Positions 1 through 4,530 of a DNA stretch of 11,047 nucleotides are shown piece after piece. Position numbers and translations under genes: made by a program. The notes under the pieces are model-generated. The model did not search any database. It saw only the letters and a program-made list of their open reading frames with translations, and was not told the DNA's origin. Source of the stretch: Gammaproteobacteria bacterium (GTDB taxonomy: Bacteria > Pseudomonadota > Gammaproteobacteria > JALTLT01); assembly GCA_027001815.1 (NCBI GenBank), contig JALTLT010000375.1, forward strand, positions 1 through 11,047. Reading direction: 5' to 3'. Each line of letters opens with the position of its first letter. Within the stretch, counting starts at the first letter, position 1.

Positions 1-94
1 CCCCCTGCCACTTGAGCGGGCGCACATCACCCACCGCCTGGCGAAACAGGCGGCGCTCCTCGTCGGTGATGGGCGGGGGCTCGCGTCTCTTCAT
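1..94 (-). CDS. Smr-domain (MutS2 C-terminal-like) protein, N-terminal fragment
   Basis: Read on the minus strand from an ATG at 94, this gives 31 codons before the window edge, starting MKRREPPPITDEERRLFRQA and continuing VGDVRPLKWQG. The pattern 'I(T/S)(D/E)E-R-LFR-A-(G/A)DV(R/K)PL' is, from memory of the family, the N-terminal leader typical of proteobacterial Smr/MutS-family proteins (SmrA/SmrB type), small proteins carrying an Smr nuclease domain. The Smr domain itself lies outside the window, so the assignment rests on the leader alone. Genes of this type are often found divergent from surE, which fits. No Shine-Dalgarno sequence precedes the ATG; instead a perfect TATAAT lies 6 bases upstream of it, so the message may be leaderless. 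Confidence 0.66.
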   Translation of the reverse strand, partial: MKRREPPPITDEERRLFRQAVGDVRPLKWQG

Positions 95-100
95 TGCTCG

Positions 101-106
101 ATTATA
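101..106 (-). promoter_or_regulatory. Candidate -10 element of the Smr-type gene
   Basis: On the minus strand the sequence reads TATAAT, a perfect match to the sigma-70 -10 hexamer, followed by CGAGCA and then the ATG at 94. A start site 6-8 bases downstream of the hexamer would fall on or beside the A of the ATG. No convincing -35 hexamer is present at 16-18 bases upstream, where the sequence is GC-only. Confidence 0.45.
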
Positions 107-162
107 CCCGCTGTGGCCCCTTTCGGCGGCGGGGCCCCGCGGAAAGCACCACAACCTGACGG

Positions 163-292
163 TCTGTCGAAGTCCGACAGGCTGCTGGCCTCATTGAAAA
201 CGGCGGTGCATCCATGCACCGCGGCACAGGCTGCCGAAAAACGGTGTTTTTCAACAGCCTGCCAGGCCGCGGCAGGGGCCATCCATGCCCCT
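163..292. repeat. Hairpin-rich intergenic repeat, copy 1 (core unit 191-262)
   Basis: The core 191-262 is the reverse complement of 4303-4374, without gaps and with 68 of 72 bases identical by hand comparison; 227-262 is a 36-base perfect match. The region is a row of inverted repeats. These are 164-169/175-180 (6 bp), 203-211/214-222 (9 bp around a 2-base centre), 227-242/246-261 (16 positions, two unpaired in + strand RNA) and 274-279/287-292 (6 bp). Read on the minus strand, the two mismatches of the 16-bp stem become G-U pairs, so the RNA fold is favoured in the minus direction, as it is in the plus direction for copy 2. No open reading frame with family resemblance is seen here. It resembles a REP/BIME-like or MITE-like element, but the family is not identified. 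Confidence 0.8.
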
Positions 293-327
293 CACCGAGC
301 CTGTATCCCGAGGCGGCCGTCTCGTGG

Positions 328-356
328 TTCAGGTCACCTCCCCTTTCCGCTAGAAT
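328..356 (+). promoter_or_regulatory. Candidate sigma-70 promoter of the surE operon
   Basis: TAGAAT at 351-356 matches 5 of 6 bases of the -10 consensus. A weak -35 candidate, TTCAGG (3 of 6), lies at 328-333 with a 17-base spacer. Transcription would start near 363, leaving a leader of about 26 bases before the surE ATG at 389. The surE start has no clear Shine-Dalgarno; the best candidate is the GCGGA stretch a dozen or so bases upstream. Confidence 0.45.
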
Positions 357-388
357 GACTCTCTTCCAGCGGCGGACCCTTTCCTTTC

Positions 389-1138
389 ATGCACATCCTC
401 ATCAGCAACGACGACGGCTACCAGGCGCCGGGCCTGCGCCACCTGGCCCAGGCGCTGGCCGACATCGCACGGACCACCGTGGTGGCGCCGGAACGAAACC
501 GCAGTGGTGCCAGCAACTCGCTCACTCTCGACAACCCGATCCGGGTCCATCGGGCCGAGGGGGGGATCCTCTACGTGGACGGCACTCCCACCGACTGTGT
601 CCATCTGGCCATCACCGGGTTGCTGGAGCGGGAGCCGGACATGGTGGTCTCCGGGATCAACGCCGGCGCCAATCTGGGGGACGACGTGCTCTACTCCGGC
701 ACCGTGGCAGCCGCCATGGAGGGGCGCTTCCTCGGCCTGCCGGCGGTGGCCATCTCGCTGGTCTGCAATGAGGAGCCGCGCCACTTCGAGACGGCGGCCG
801 CGGTGGCGGTGGAGCTGGTGCAGCGGCTGCAGCGCGATCCGCTGCCGGCCGATACCATTCTCAACGTCAATGTTCCCGACCTCCCCTTCGAGGCACTGGA
901 GGGGTTCGAGGCGACGCGCCTGGGCCACCGCCACAAGTCGGAGCCGGTGATCCAGAGTACCGATCCGCGCGGGCGAACCATCTACTGGGTGGGGCCCGCC
1001 GGAGGTGAACAGGATGCCGGACCGGGCACCGATTTCCATGCCGTTCGTCACGGCCGCGTCTCCATCACGCCGCTGCAGGTGGACCTCACCCGTTACGCCG
1101 CCCTCGATCAGGTGGCGAGCTGGCTGGAGGGGCAGTGA
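389..1138 (+). CDS. surE: 5'/3'-nucleotidase SurE
   Basis: SurE removes phosphate from nucleoside 5'- and 3'-monophosphates and short polyphosphates in the cytoplasm, and is linked to stationary-phase survival. The 249-residue product has the normal family length and begins with the hallmark MHILISNDDG. The metal-binding set is intact: D8 and D9 in the N-terminal motif, S39 in ERNRSGASNS, and N91 in VSGINAGANLGDD. The ATG at 389 is preferred because the metal motif must sit within the first ten residues. The gene opens a plus-strand cluster and its TGA overlaps the GTG of pcm, indicating translational coupling. A TAGAAT box about 30 bases upstream is the likely promoter. Identity is secure; only the strength of initiation is unclear, since no good ribosome binding site is visible. 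Confidence 0.96.
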   Translation: MHILISNDDGYQAPGLRHLAQALADIARTTVVAPERNRSGASNSLTLDNPIRVHRAEGGILYVDGTPTDCVHLAITGLLEREPDMVVSGINAGANLGDDVLYSGTVAAAMEGRFLGLPAVAISLVCNEEPRHFETAAAVAVELVQRLQRDPLPADTILNVNVPDLPFEALEGFEATRLGHRHKSEPVIQSTDPRGRTIYWVGPAGGEQDAGPGTDFHAVRHGRVSITPLQVDLTRYAALDQVASWLEGQ

Positions 1139-1800
1139 TCGACCGGCTGCAGATCGAGGGGGTGGGAATGACCTCCCGGCGGACCCGGGCGCGACTGGTG
1201 GATCGACTGCGCCGCCACGGTATCCGCGACGAACGGGTGCTGCAGGCGATGATGGAGGTGCCCCGCCATCTCTTCGTGGACGAGGCGCTGGCCAGTCGTG
1301 CCTACGAGGACACGCCCCTGCCCATCGGTCACGGCCAGACCATCTCCCAGCCCTGGGTGGTGGCGCGCATGACCGAGTTGCTTCTGCAGGCCGGCGAGGT
1401 GAATCGGGTACTGGAAGTGGGCACCGGCTGTGGCTATCAGACCGCTGTGCTTTCTGTGCTGGTGAATCAGGTGTGGAGCGTCGAGCGGATCGGTGCGCTG
1501 CTGGAGCAGGCCCGGGAGCGGTTCCGCCTGCTGCGTCTCGCCAACGTCCACCTCCGCCACGGGGACGGCTACGCCGGCTGGCCGGAGGAGGCGCCGTTCG
1601 ACGCCATCCTGGTGGCCGCAGCCCCGGAGGAGGTCCCGCCGGCCCTCCTGGAGCAGCTTCGCGTCGGCGGCCGCCTGGTGATCCCCGTGGGGGCCCAGGG
1701 CGGACAGCAGCTCATGGTCTACGATCGCACCGCCAAGGGTGTCAGTGCGACCACCTGCGACTACGTCAGTTTCGTTCCACTCATTGGAGGTACCCGTTGA
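1135..1800 (+). CDS. pcm: Protein-L-isoaspartate O-methyltransferase
   Basis: Pcm methylates abnormal L-isoaspartyl residues using S-adenosylmethionine, starting their repair in aged proteins. Visible are TISQPWVVARMTELL (about residues 69-83, with the family's catalytic-site serine at S71), SAM motif I RVLEVGTGCGYQTA (91-104) and GDGYAGW, PFDAILVAAAPEEVP and the closing FVPLIGG. The GTG at 1135 overlaps the surE stop (GTGA) behind a GGAGGGG, giving 221 residues. An alternative ATG at 1168 behind GAGGGGG gives 210 residues, closer to the usual length of about 208-211 and beginning MTSRRTRARL as in relatives. Homologues often keep the upstream GIGMTS context, so both starts are plausible. It sits between surE and a YqaA-type gene, the usual arrangement. 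Confidence 0.95.
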   Translation: MIDRLQIEGVGMTSRRTRARLVDRLRRHGIRDERVLQAMMEVPRHLFVDEALASRAYEDTPLPIGHGQTISQPWVVARMTELLLQAGEVNRVLEVGTGCGYQTAVLSVLVNQVWSVERIGALLEQARERFRLLRLANVHLRHGDGYAGWPEEAPFDAILVAAAPEEVPPALLEQLRVGGRLVIPVGAQGGQQLMVYDRTAKGVSATTCDYVSFVPLIGGTR

Positions 1801-2378
1801 AGATCTTCTCCCCCCTCTACGATCGGGTGATGCGGTGGGCCGTTCACCCGCGGGCCTCCTGGTACCTGGCCGGGCTCAGTTTCGCCGAAAGCTCCTTCTT
1901 TCCCATCCCCCCCGACGTGATGCTGGCGCCCATGGCGCTGGGCAGGCCACGGCGCGCCTGGCGGCTGGCGCTGATCACCACCCTCGCCTCGGTGGCGGGA
2001 GGCGTGCTGGGTTACCTCATCGGTGCCTTCGCCTTCGAGCTGGTGGAGCCATGGCTGGTGGAGCATGGCCAGATGGAGAAGTTCCAGGTGGTGCAGGGGT
2101 GGTTCGACGAGTGGGGCTTCTGGGCGATCTTCATCGCCGGATTCTCGCCGATTCCCTACAAGCTGTTCACCATCTCGGCGGGTCTCATCGGCATGGCCTT
2201 CCTGCCCTTCGTCATCGCCTCCGCAATCGGGCGGGGGGCGCGCTTCTACATGGTGGCGGGGCTCATGTACTGGGGAGGGGAGAGGATGGAGGCGACCCTG
2301 CGCGAGTATATCGATCGGATCGGCTGGGTGGTGGTGGCACTTGCGGCGATAGCGATGGTGATCTATAACAACACATGA
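1797..2378 (+). CDS. yqaA: YqaA/DedA-family (VTT domain) inner-membrane protein
   Basis: This is a 193-residue multi-pass membrane protein of the DedA/YqaA type. Some DedA/VTT members act in lipid transport across the membrane; the role of this subgroup is not established. The start is a TTG at 1797 that overlaps the pcm stop (TTGA), with GGAGG six bases upstream. It gives MKIFSPLYDRVMRW, the usual family beginning, whereas no ATG is available nearby. Landmarks are the re-entrant-type motif FAESSFFPIPPDVMLAP (29-45), hydrophobic spans at about 56-80 and 106-144, the second half-site GFSPIPYKLFTISAGL (115-130), GRGARFY (145-151), and a C-terminal span at about 175-190. The gene overlaps nlpD by four bases (ATGA). 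The TTG start may lower its output relative to pcm. Confidence 0.9.
   Translation: MKIFSPLYDRVMRWAVHPRASWYLAGLSFAESSFFPIPPDVMLAPMALGRPRRAWRLALITTLASVAGGVLGYLIGAFAFELVEPWLVEHGQMEKFQVVQGWFDEWGFWAIFIAGFSPIPYKLFTISAGLIGMAFLPFVIASAIGRGARFYMVAGLMYWGGERMEATLREYIDRIGWVVVALAAIAMVIYNNT
2341..2369 (+). promoter_or_regulatory. Possible promoter giving a near-leaderless nlpD transcript
   Basis: TTGCGG (2341-2346), a 17-base spacer and TATAAC (2364-2369, 5 of 6 to consensus) lie inside the 3' end of yqaA. The hexamer ends five bases before the nlpD ATG at 2375, so the message would begin almost at the start codon. The nlpD start has no clear Shine-Dalgarno. TATAAC also encodes part of a plausible YqaA C-terminus, so chance is a real alternative. 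Confidence 0.25.
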
Positions 2379-3169
2379 ATCTCCCTCTGTCGCGGTCGCC
2401 GATTCTGCTGTTTCTGGCCTTCTGGCTTGCGGCCTGCGCGACGCCTCCGCCCGCCCCCGTGGTGGAGGCAGGTCAACCCATCAAGAAACGCCCTTCGCAA
2501 CATGTTGTCAATAAGGGAGAAACCCTATATTCCATCGCATGGCGTTATGGGCATGATTATCGAAAGCTGGCGGCCTGGAACGGCATCTCCAGCCCCTATG
2601 TGATCCATCCGGGACAGAAGCTCAGGCTGACGCCGCCAGCGGCGCGGCCGGGGGCGCGGGCTCGCAGTTCACCCCCTCCCGCGAAGGCGTCCTCTCCGGC
2701 GTCGAAACCAGAAAGAACCGCCACCACGGTTCACAAGCCCGCCCGGTCTGCGGCCAGTCGCTCGAGCCGGCCGGTCAAACCGGTCTCCACCAGGGCCGGA
2801 CAGCGCTGGCGGTGGCCAGTGGAGGGGAAGGTGATCCGGCGTTACGCCAACAGTGGTGGCGGCAGGAAGGGGATCGACATCGCCGGCAGTCCGGGTACGC
2901 CGATCCGGGCTGCGGCAGGGGGCGAGGTGGTCTACGCCGGCAGCGGCCTGGTGCGGTACGGCGAGCTGGTGATCATCAAGCACGACGATACCTGGCTCAG
3001 CGCCTACGCCCACAACCGCCGACTGCGGGTGAGCGAGGGGCAACGGGTCGAGGCCGGCCAGATCATTGCCGAGCTGGGCTCGACGGGGGCCGATCGACCC
3101 ATGCTCCATTTCGAGATCCGCCGGAATGGCAAGCCGGTGGATCCCTTGCGGTATCTGCCACAACGGTAA
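2375..3169 (+). CDS. nlpD: Murein hydrolase activator NlpD (lipoprotein, LysM + degenerate M23)
   Basis: NlpD is an outer-membrane lipoprotein that, in studied relatives, activates amidase AmiC at the division septum. The 264-residue product has a lipoprotein signal with lipobox LAAC, so C21 would be lipidated. It has a LysM domain at about 42-86 (HVVNKGETLYSIAWRYG to HPGQKLRL), a Pro/Ala/Ser/Lys-rich linker at 87-145 and an M23/LytM domain at about 146-261. The M23 domain is degenerate: the first metal-binding His of HxGxD is R164 (RKGID), and the first His of the HxH pair is M243 (MLHFE). D168, H213 and H245 remain. This supports an activator, not a hydrolase. The start overlaps the yqaA stop and lacks a clear Shine-Dalgarno. 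It is shorter than E. coli NlpD (379 residues), mainly in the linker. It lies just before rpoS, the standard position. Confidence 0.94.
   Translation: MNLPLSRSPILLFLAFWLAACATPPPAPVVEAGQPIKKRPSQHVVNKGETLYSIAWRYGHDYRKLAAWNGISSPYVIHPGQKLRLTPPAARPGARARSSPPPAKASSPASKPERTATTVHKPARSAASRSSRPVKPVSTRAGQRWRWPVEGKVIRRYANSGGGRKGIDIAGSPGTPIRAAAGGEVVYAGSGLVRYGELVIIKHDDTWLSAYAHNRRLRVSEGQRVEAGQIIAELGSTGADRPMLHFEIRRNGKPVDPLRYLPQR
2505..2531 (+). promoter_or_regulatory. Weak candidate for an internal rpoS promoter within nlpD
   Basis: TTGTCA (2505-2510, 5 of 6 to the -35 consensus) and TATATT (2526-2531, 5 of 6 to the -10) occur in a locally AT-richer stretch of nlpD encoding the LysM domain. The spacer is only 15 bases, which is poor. 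In E. coli the main rpoS promoter lies inside nlpD, about 570 bases upstream of rpoS; here the candidate would start some 770 bases upstream. Context supports an internal promoter, but this exact site is uncertain. Confidence 0.25.
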
Positions 3170-3187
3170 ACCGGCGAGTGCGCCGAC

Positions 3188-3209
3188 CGGCGGGAGTCGA
3201 CTCCCGCCG
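3188..3209. promoter_or_regulatory. Perfect 22-bp palindrome in the nlpD-rpoS intergenic region
   Basis: CGGCGGGAGTC and its exact reverse complement GACTCCCGCCG meet at 3198/3199 with no spacer, 18 bases after the nlpD stop. There is no following T tract, so it is not a typical rho-independent terminator. A spacerless dyad suits a dimeric protein operator; as RNA it would form a strong hairpin with a small loop that could protect or shape the rpoS leader. Confidence 0.7.
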
Positions 3210-3233
3210 CCGATCACCCGCCGCCGCGACACC

Positions 3234-3245
3234 AACAACAACAAC
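3234..3245 (+). promoter_or_regulatory. (AAC)4 tract in the rpoS leader, Hfq-site-like
   Basis: Four consecutive AAC triplets stand out in a very GC-rich leader. Hfq binds A-R-N/A-A-N triplet repeats through its distal face, and the E. coli rpoS leader carries an (AAN)4 element needed for small-RNA activation. Position and sequence fit a similar role, but no small RNA or experimental support is visible here. Confidence 0.4.
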
Positions 3246-3294
3246 GAGGGATCGGCTTCGCTACCCGGGCCGCTCCCGCGAAAAGAGACCGTCG

Positions 3295-3302
3295 AAGGAG
3301 GT
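3295..3302 (+). promoter_or_regulatory. Exceptionally strong rpoS ribosome binding site
   Basis: AAGGAGGT is complementary to 8 consecutive bases of the usual 16S 3' end and lies 5 bases before the rpoS ATG. GACC at 3287-3290 can pair with GGTC at 3300-3303, enclosing part of the site, and GCGAC at 3226-3230 can pair with GTCGC at 3301-3305. So a strong site may be masked by leader structure; this is inference from hand pairing. Confidence 0.75.
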
Positions 3303-3307
3303 CGCAG

Positions 3308-4303
3308 ATGCGCAGGACCAATCCGGAACCCGAAGTCCCCGAACCCCCCCTGCTCACCGGTGGTGGCATCAGTGTGCCGCAACTGGCCGGAAAGGCGGCG
3401 GAAGAGAAGGCCTCCCCTCCGCTTCCCTCCTTCAAGGAGCCGGAGAGCGGCAGGAGCGATGCCAGTGACGGCCATCTCGACGCCACCCGGCTCTACCTCA
3501 ACGAGATCGGCTTTTCCCCCCTGTTGTCGGCCGAGGAGGAGGTCTACTACGCACGCCTCGCCCAGAAGGGCGATCCGCGGGGGCGCAAGCGGATGATCGA
3601 GTCCAACCTGCGGCTGGTGGTGACCATCGCCCGCCGCTATCTCAACCGGGGCATGCCCCTGCTCGATCTCATCGAGGAGGGCAACCTGGGACTGATCCGT
3701 GCGGTGGAGAAGTTCGATCCGGAGCGGGGATTCCGCTTCTCCACCTACGCCACCTGGTGGATCCGGCAGACCATCGAGCGGGCGATCATGAACCAGACCC
3801 GCACCATCCGTCTGCCCATCCACGTGGTCAAGGAGATCAACGTCTACCTGCGCGCCGCCCGCCGCCTGGCCCAGAAGCTGGAACGGGAACCCACCGCCGA
3901 GGAGATCGCCCAGGTGCTCGACAAGCCCATCTCCGAGGTGAAACGGATGCTGGGCCTCAACGAGCGCATCGCCTCGGTGGACACCCCGCTGGGCGACGAC
4001 GAGGACCGCCTGCTGCTGGACGCGATCCCCGATGAGAACAACCCCGATCCCTCGGAACAGTTGCAGAGCGAGAACGTCCACCAGAGCCTCGAGCACTGGA
4101 TCTCCATGCTCAACGACAAGCAGCGGGAGGTGCTGGAGCGCCGCTTCGGCCTGCACGGCTACGAGCGCGCCACTCTCGAGGAGGTGGGTCGGGAGATCGG
4201 TGTCACTCGCGAGCGGGTGCGCCAGATCCAGATGGAGGCGCTGCGGCGCCTGCGCGAGATCCTCGAGTCGGAGGGCTACTCCGAAGAGGTGTTGTTCCAG
4301 TAG
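3308..4303 (+). CDS. rpoS: RNA polymerase sigma factor RpoS (sigma-38)
   Basis: RpoS directs RNA polymerase to stationary-phase and general-stress promoters. The 331-residue product matches the E. coli length (330). After a variable Pro-rich N-terminus (1-55) come region 1.2 (DATRLYLNEIGFSPLLSAEE, 58-77), region 2 (ESNLRLVVTIARRYLNRG to FRFSTYATWWIRQTIERAI, 98-160), region 3 from RTIRLPIHVVKEIN (165-178), and region 4 with the helix-turn-helix TLEEVGREIGVTRERVRQIQ (289-308). It has RpoS rather than RpoD features: no region 1.1 and a LDATxLYLxEIG entry. K175 aligns with E. coli K173, the residue central to RssB-directed proteolysis, so that layer of control may be conserved. The start is set by AAGGAGGT five bases upstream. 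The stop codon abuts the inverted repeat copy 2. Confidence 0.95.
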   Translation: MRRTNPEPEVPEPPLLTGGGISVPQLAGKAAEEKASPPLPSFKEPESGRSDASDGHLDATRLYLNEIGFSPLLSAEEEVYYARLAQKGDPRGRKRMIESNLRLVVTIARRYLNRGMPLLDLIEEGNLGLIRAVEKFDPERGFRFSTYATWWIRQTIERAIMNQTRTIRLPIHVVKEINVYLRAARRLAQKLEREPTAEEIAQVLDKPISEVKRMLGLNERIASVDTPLGDDEDRLLLDAIPDENNPDPSEQLQSENVHQSLEHWISMLNDKQREVLERRFGLHGYERATLEEVGREIGVTRERVRQIQMEALRRLREILESEGYSEEVLFQ

Positions 4304-4374
4304 CAGGCTGTTGAAAAACACCGTTTTTCGGCAGCCTGCGGTGCGGTGCATGGATGCAACGCCGTTTTCAATGA
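4303..4374 (+). repeat. Hairpin-rich intergenic repeat, copy 2, abutting the rpoS stop
   Basis: This 72-base unit is the inverted counterpart of 191-262 (68 of 72 identical, first 36 perfect). It begins at the last base of the rpoS TAG codon. It holds a 16-bp stem with a 3-base loop (4304-4319/4323-4338; two pairs are T-G, stable as G-U in rpoS-sense RNA). It also holds a second dyad, 4343-4351/4354-4362, with one mismatch. The 36-base exact identity across 4 kb is far more than chance. The function is unknown: a REP/MITE-like element or mRNA 3'-end stabiliser are options. Confidence 0.85.
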
Positions 4375-4393
4375 CGGCAAGTCATTGAAAACG
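4363..4393 (+). repeat. Hairpin: 12-bp perfect stem
   Basis: Arms CGTTTTCAATGA (4363-4374) and TCATTGAAAACG (4382-4393) are perfect reverse complements around a 7-base loop. The left arm is shared with repeat copy 1 (191-202), but the right arm is not. Copy 1 therefore carries only half of this stem-loop, which suggests deletion there or later growth here. Confidence 0.7.
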
Positions 4394-4397
4394 TGAG

Positions 4398-4425
4398 GAA
4401 GCCGGAAATCGCATTTTCGGCTTCC
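4398..4425 (+). repeat. Hairpin: 8-bp stem with extended partial pairing
   Basis: GGAAGCCG (4398-4405) pairs with CGGCTTCC (4418-4425). The pairing can extend inward through GAAA against TTT with a one-base bulge. It is the fourth hairpin in the row after rpoS. Confidence 0.6.
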
Positions 4426-4428
4426 GGC

Positions 4429-4459
4429 GTTGAAAAAGGCCAGGATGGCCTTTTTCAAC
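4429..4459 (+). terminator. Probable rho-independent, bidirectional terminator after rpoS
   Basis: Arms GTTGAAAAAGGCC (4429-4441) and GGCCTTTTTCAAC (4447-4459) are perfect reverse complements (13 bp) around a 5-base loop. The GGCC core followed by T5 on the plus strand, and by its mirror on the minus strand, has the shape of a bidirectional terminator. The GC core is only four pairs, so efficiency is uncertain. It is the last hairpin of the array and would separate rpoS transcription from the next gene. Confidence 0.55.
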
Positions 4460-4495
4460 ATTCTGGTAGCTGGGCTCTCCTCCCCGGCTGAGCGC

Positions 4496-4524
4496 TTCCC
4501 ACCGCTCGCCCGGCGCGCTACAGT
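4496..4524 (+). promoter_or_regulatory. Candidate promoter of the Mth938-domain gene
   Basis: TTCCCA (4496-4501, 4 of 6), a 17-base spacer and TACAGT (4519-4524, 4 of 6) lie just upstream of the ATG at 4531, which follows the -10 by six bases. There is no Shine-Dalgarno before the ATG, so a leaderless message is plausible. Confidence 0.4.
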
Positions 4525-4530
4525 TGCGCC

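Noticed and set aside
129..140. 12-bp GC palindrome (GCGGGGCCCCGC) upstream of the Smr-type gene
   Set aside because: It is pure G/C in a very GC-rich region, so a dyad of this length is not surprising, and it is not at a sensible promoter distance from any start.
214..771. Plus-strand frame starting within repeat copy 1 and overlapping surE
   Set aside because: It is out of frame with surE, Arg/Pro/Gly-rich, and covers the SurE catalytic region, whose correct frame is certain.
2669..4351. Long minus-strand open frame (560 codons) opposite nlpD and rpoS
   Set aside because: It is antisense to two securely identified genes. Its translation is low-complexity His/Gly/Leu/Asp-rich with no family resemblance, as expected from high-GC codon bias.
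191..4374. Composite transposon or insertion sequence bounded by the inverted repeats
   Set aside because: The enclosed genes are conserved housekeeping genes in ancestral order, no transposase is present, and no target-site duplication was found beside the repeats.
4303..4459. CRISPR array
   Set aside because: The repeats are adjacent hairpins of differing sequence, not regularly spaced identical repeats with unique spacers; no cas genes are present.
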